From Bifidobacterium breve (GTDB lineage: Bacteria > Bacteroidota > Bacteroidia > Cytophagales > UBA9547): DNA of 5,651 nt. The notes under the pieces were generated by a model, which was given only the letters and a program-made list of their open reading frames with translations, was not told the origin of the DNA and did no database searches. This document shows positions 4,861-5,651 of the stretch, piece after piece. The first letter of the stretch is position 1. Every line of letters begins with the position of its first letter. The stretch lies in contig CALPQG020000199.1 of assembly GCA_943325655.2 (NCBI GenBank), forward strand, positions 1 through 5,651, written 5' to 3'. The translations under genes and the position numbers were made by a program.

Positions 4861-5651
4861 ATGAACGAACTCTTTACTTCTTCCATTTCAGATACCATTG
4901 TTGCCTTGGCGACTGCTCCGGGCATTGGTGCCATTTCTGTCATTCGTTTATCAGGAAAAGAGGCCATTACGATTTGTAATGAGGTATTTAAAGGCAAAGA
5001 CTTGAGTTTGGTCGAAACCCATACTGCCCATTTTGGTACGATTCGCGACGGCAATAAAATTATAGATGAAGTATTGGTTACCGTTTTTATTGGTCCAAAA
5101 TCATTTACCAAAGAAAATATCGTAGAAGTTTCCTGTCACGGTTCGCCATACATCACCAAAGAAATTATCCGGGTATTTTTAAACCATGGCGCGCGTCTGG
5201 CCAAACCAGGAGAGTTTACCAAACGGGCATTTTTAAATGGACAATTCGATTTGGCACAAGCCGAAGCCGTTGCCGACCTGATCGCTGCCGATTCTGAAAT
5301 GTCTCATAAGGCAGCCTTGAGTCAAATGAGAGGTGGTTTTTCCAAAGAAATCAAAGCCCTAAGAACAGAATTGATACATTTTGCTTCCTTGATTGAATTA
5401 GAACTAGATTTTTCTGAAGAAGATGTAGAATTTGCCAACAGGGATGATTTACGTGCCTTGATTGAAAAGCTCAAAGTAACCATTCAAAAATTACTGGCTT
5501 CTTTTGATTTGGGGAATGTGATAAAAAACGGGGTTCCGACCGTAATTGCGGGGAAACCGAATGCCGGAAAATCGACCTTGCTCAATGCCTTGTTGAACGA
5601 AGACCGCGCCATGGTTTCTGACATTGCAGGCACTACCCGCGACGTGATTGA
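4861..5651 (+). CDS. mnmE: tRNA uridine-5-carboxymethylaminomethyl modification GTPase MnmE, N-terminal part (3' end outside window)
   Basis: GTPase that, with MnmG, modifies the wobble uridine (position 34) of certain tRNAs, using methylene-tetrahydrofolate as one-carbon donor. The frame is open from ATG 4861 to the right edge: 263 codons of a protein usually near 455-470 residues. The N-terminal folate-binding domain is visible: DTIVALATAPGIGAISVIRLSG (11-32), then KENIVEVSCHGS (84-95) and ARLAKPGEFTKRAFLNG (111-127). LAQAEAVADLIAA (131-143) opens the central helical domain. The G domain starts with the P-loop GKPNAGKS (231-238), followed by DIAGTTRD (254-261), which includes the G2 TTR. 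The G3, G4 and C-terminal cysteine motifs lie beyond the edge. The start is the family start; the ATG at 4833 is out of frame. The leader (caaccataac) has no Shine-Dalgarno. A terminator upstream isolates it from the Uma2 gene. Confidence 0.97.
   Translation, partial: MNELFTSSISDTIVALATAPGIGAISVIRLSGKEAITICNEVFKGKDLSLVETHTAHFGTIRDGNKIIDEVLVTVFIGPKSFTKENIVEVSCHGSPYITKEIIRVFLNHGARLAKPGEFTKRAFLNGQFDLAQAEAVADLIAADSEMSHKAALSQMRGGFSKEIKALRTELIHFASLIELELDFSEEDVEFANRDDLRALIEKLKVTIQKLLASFDLGNVIKNGVPTVIAGKPNAGKSTLLNALLNEDRAMVSDIAGTTRDVI

Overview
The window reads as a stretch of Bacteroidota chromosome, most likely from a Flavobacteriia-like lineage. The evidence is the AT-rich composition, the protein sequences, the A/T-rich leaders without Shine-Dalgarno motifs before every visible start, and a few near-matches to the Bacteroidota TTTG / TAnnTTTG promoter. 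The genus cannot be fixed from the sequence alone. All six recognised genes lie on the + strand. There is no rRNA, tRNA, insertion sequence, CRISPR array or cas gene.

Layout: (1) 2-769, the 3' two-thirds of thiH (thiamine thiazole synthesis), cut by the left edge. (2) 770-919, a repeat-rich spacer with two copies of a 29-bp direct repeat and six tandem heptamers ending five bases before the next start. (3) 920-1996, anmK, anhydro-N-acetylmuramic acid kinase of peptidoglycan recycling. (4) 1997-2142, a spacer with the same heptamer family, partly in the opposite orientation, and a candidate promoter. (5) 2143-3234, an MscS-family mechanosensitive channel with about five membrane helices. (6) 3235-3586, a 352-bp spacer with no convincing gene but two inverted repeats and an 11-bp tandem duplication. 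(7) 3587-4135, an exported thioredoxin-fold protein with a CGWC active site. (8) 4176-4760, a Uma2-family (DUF820) PD-(D/E)XK nuclease-like protein, 40 bp downstream and probably co-transcribed. (9) 4785-4825, a near-ideal hairpin terminator. (10) 4861-5651, the first 263 codons of mnmE (tRNA modification GTPase), cut by the right edge just after the G1 and G2 motifs.

The genes do not form one pathway. They are mostly housekeeping genes (thiamine, cell-wall recycling, osmotic protection, tRNA modification) plus an exported redox protein and an orphan Uma2 gene. The most unusual content is non-coding: related heptamer/29-bp repeats occupy both spacers around anmK, and a structured spacer precedes the thioredoxin/Uma2 pair. 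I see no convincing evidence for a new multi-gene system.
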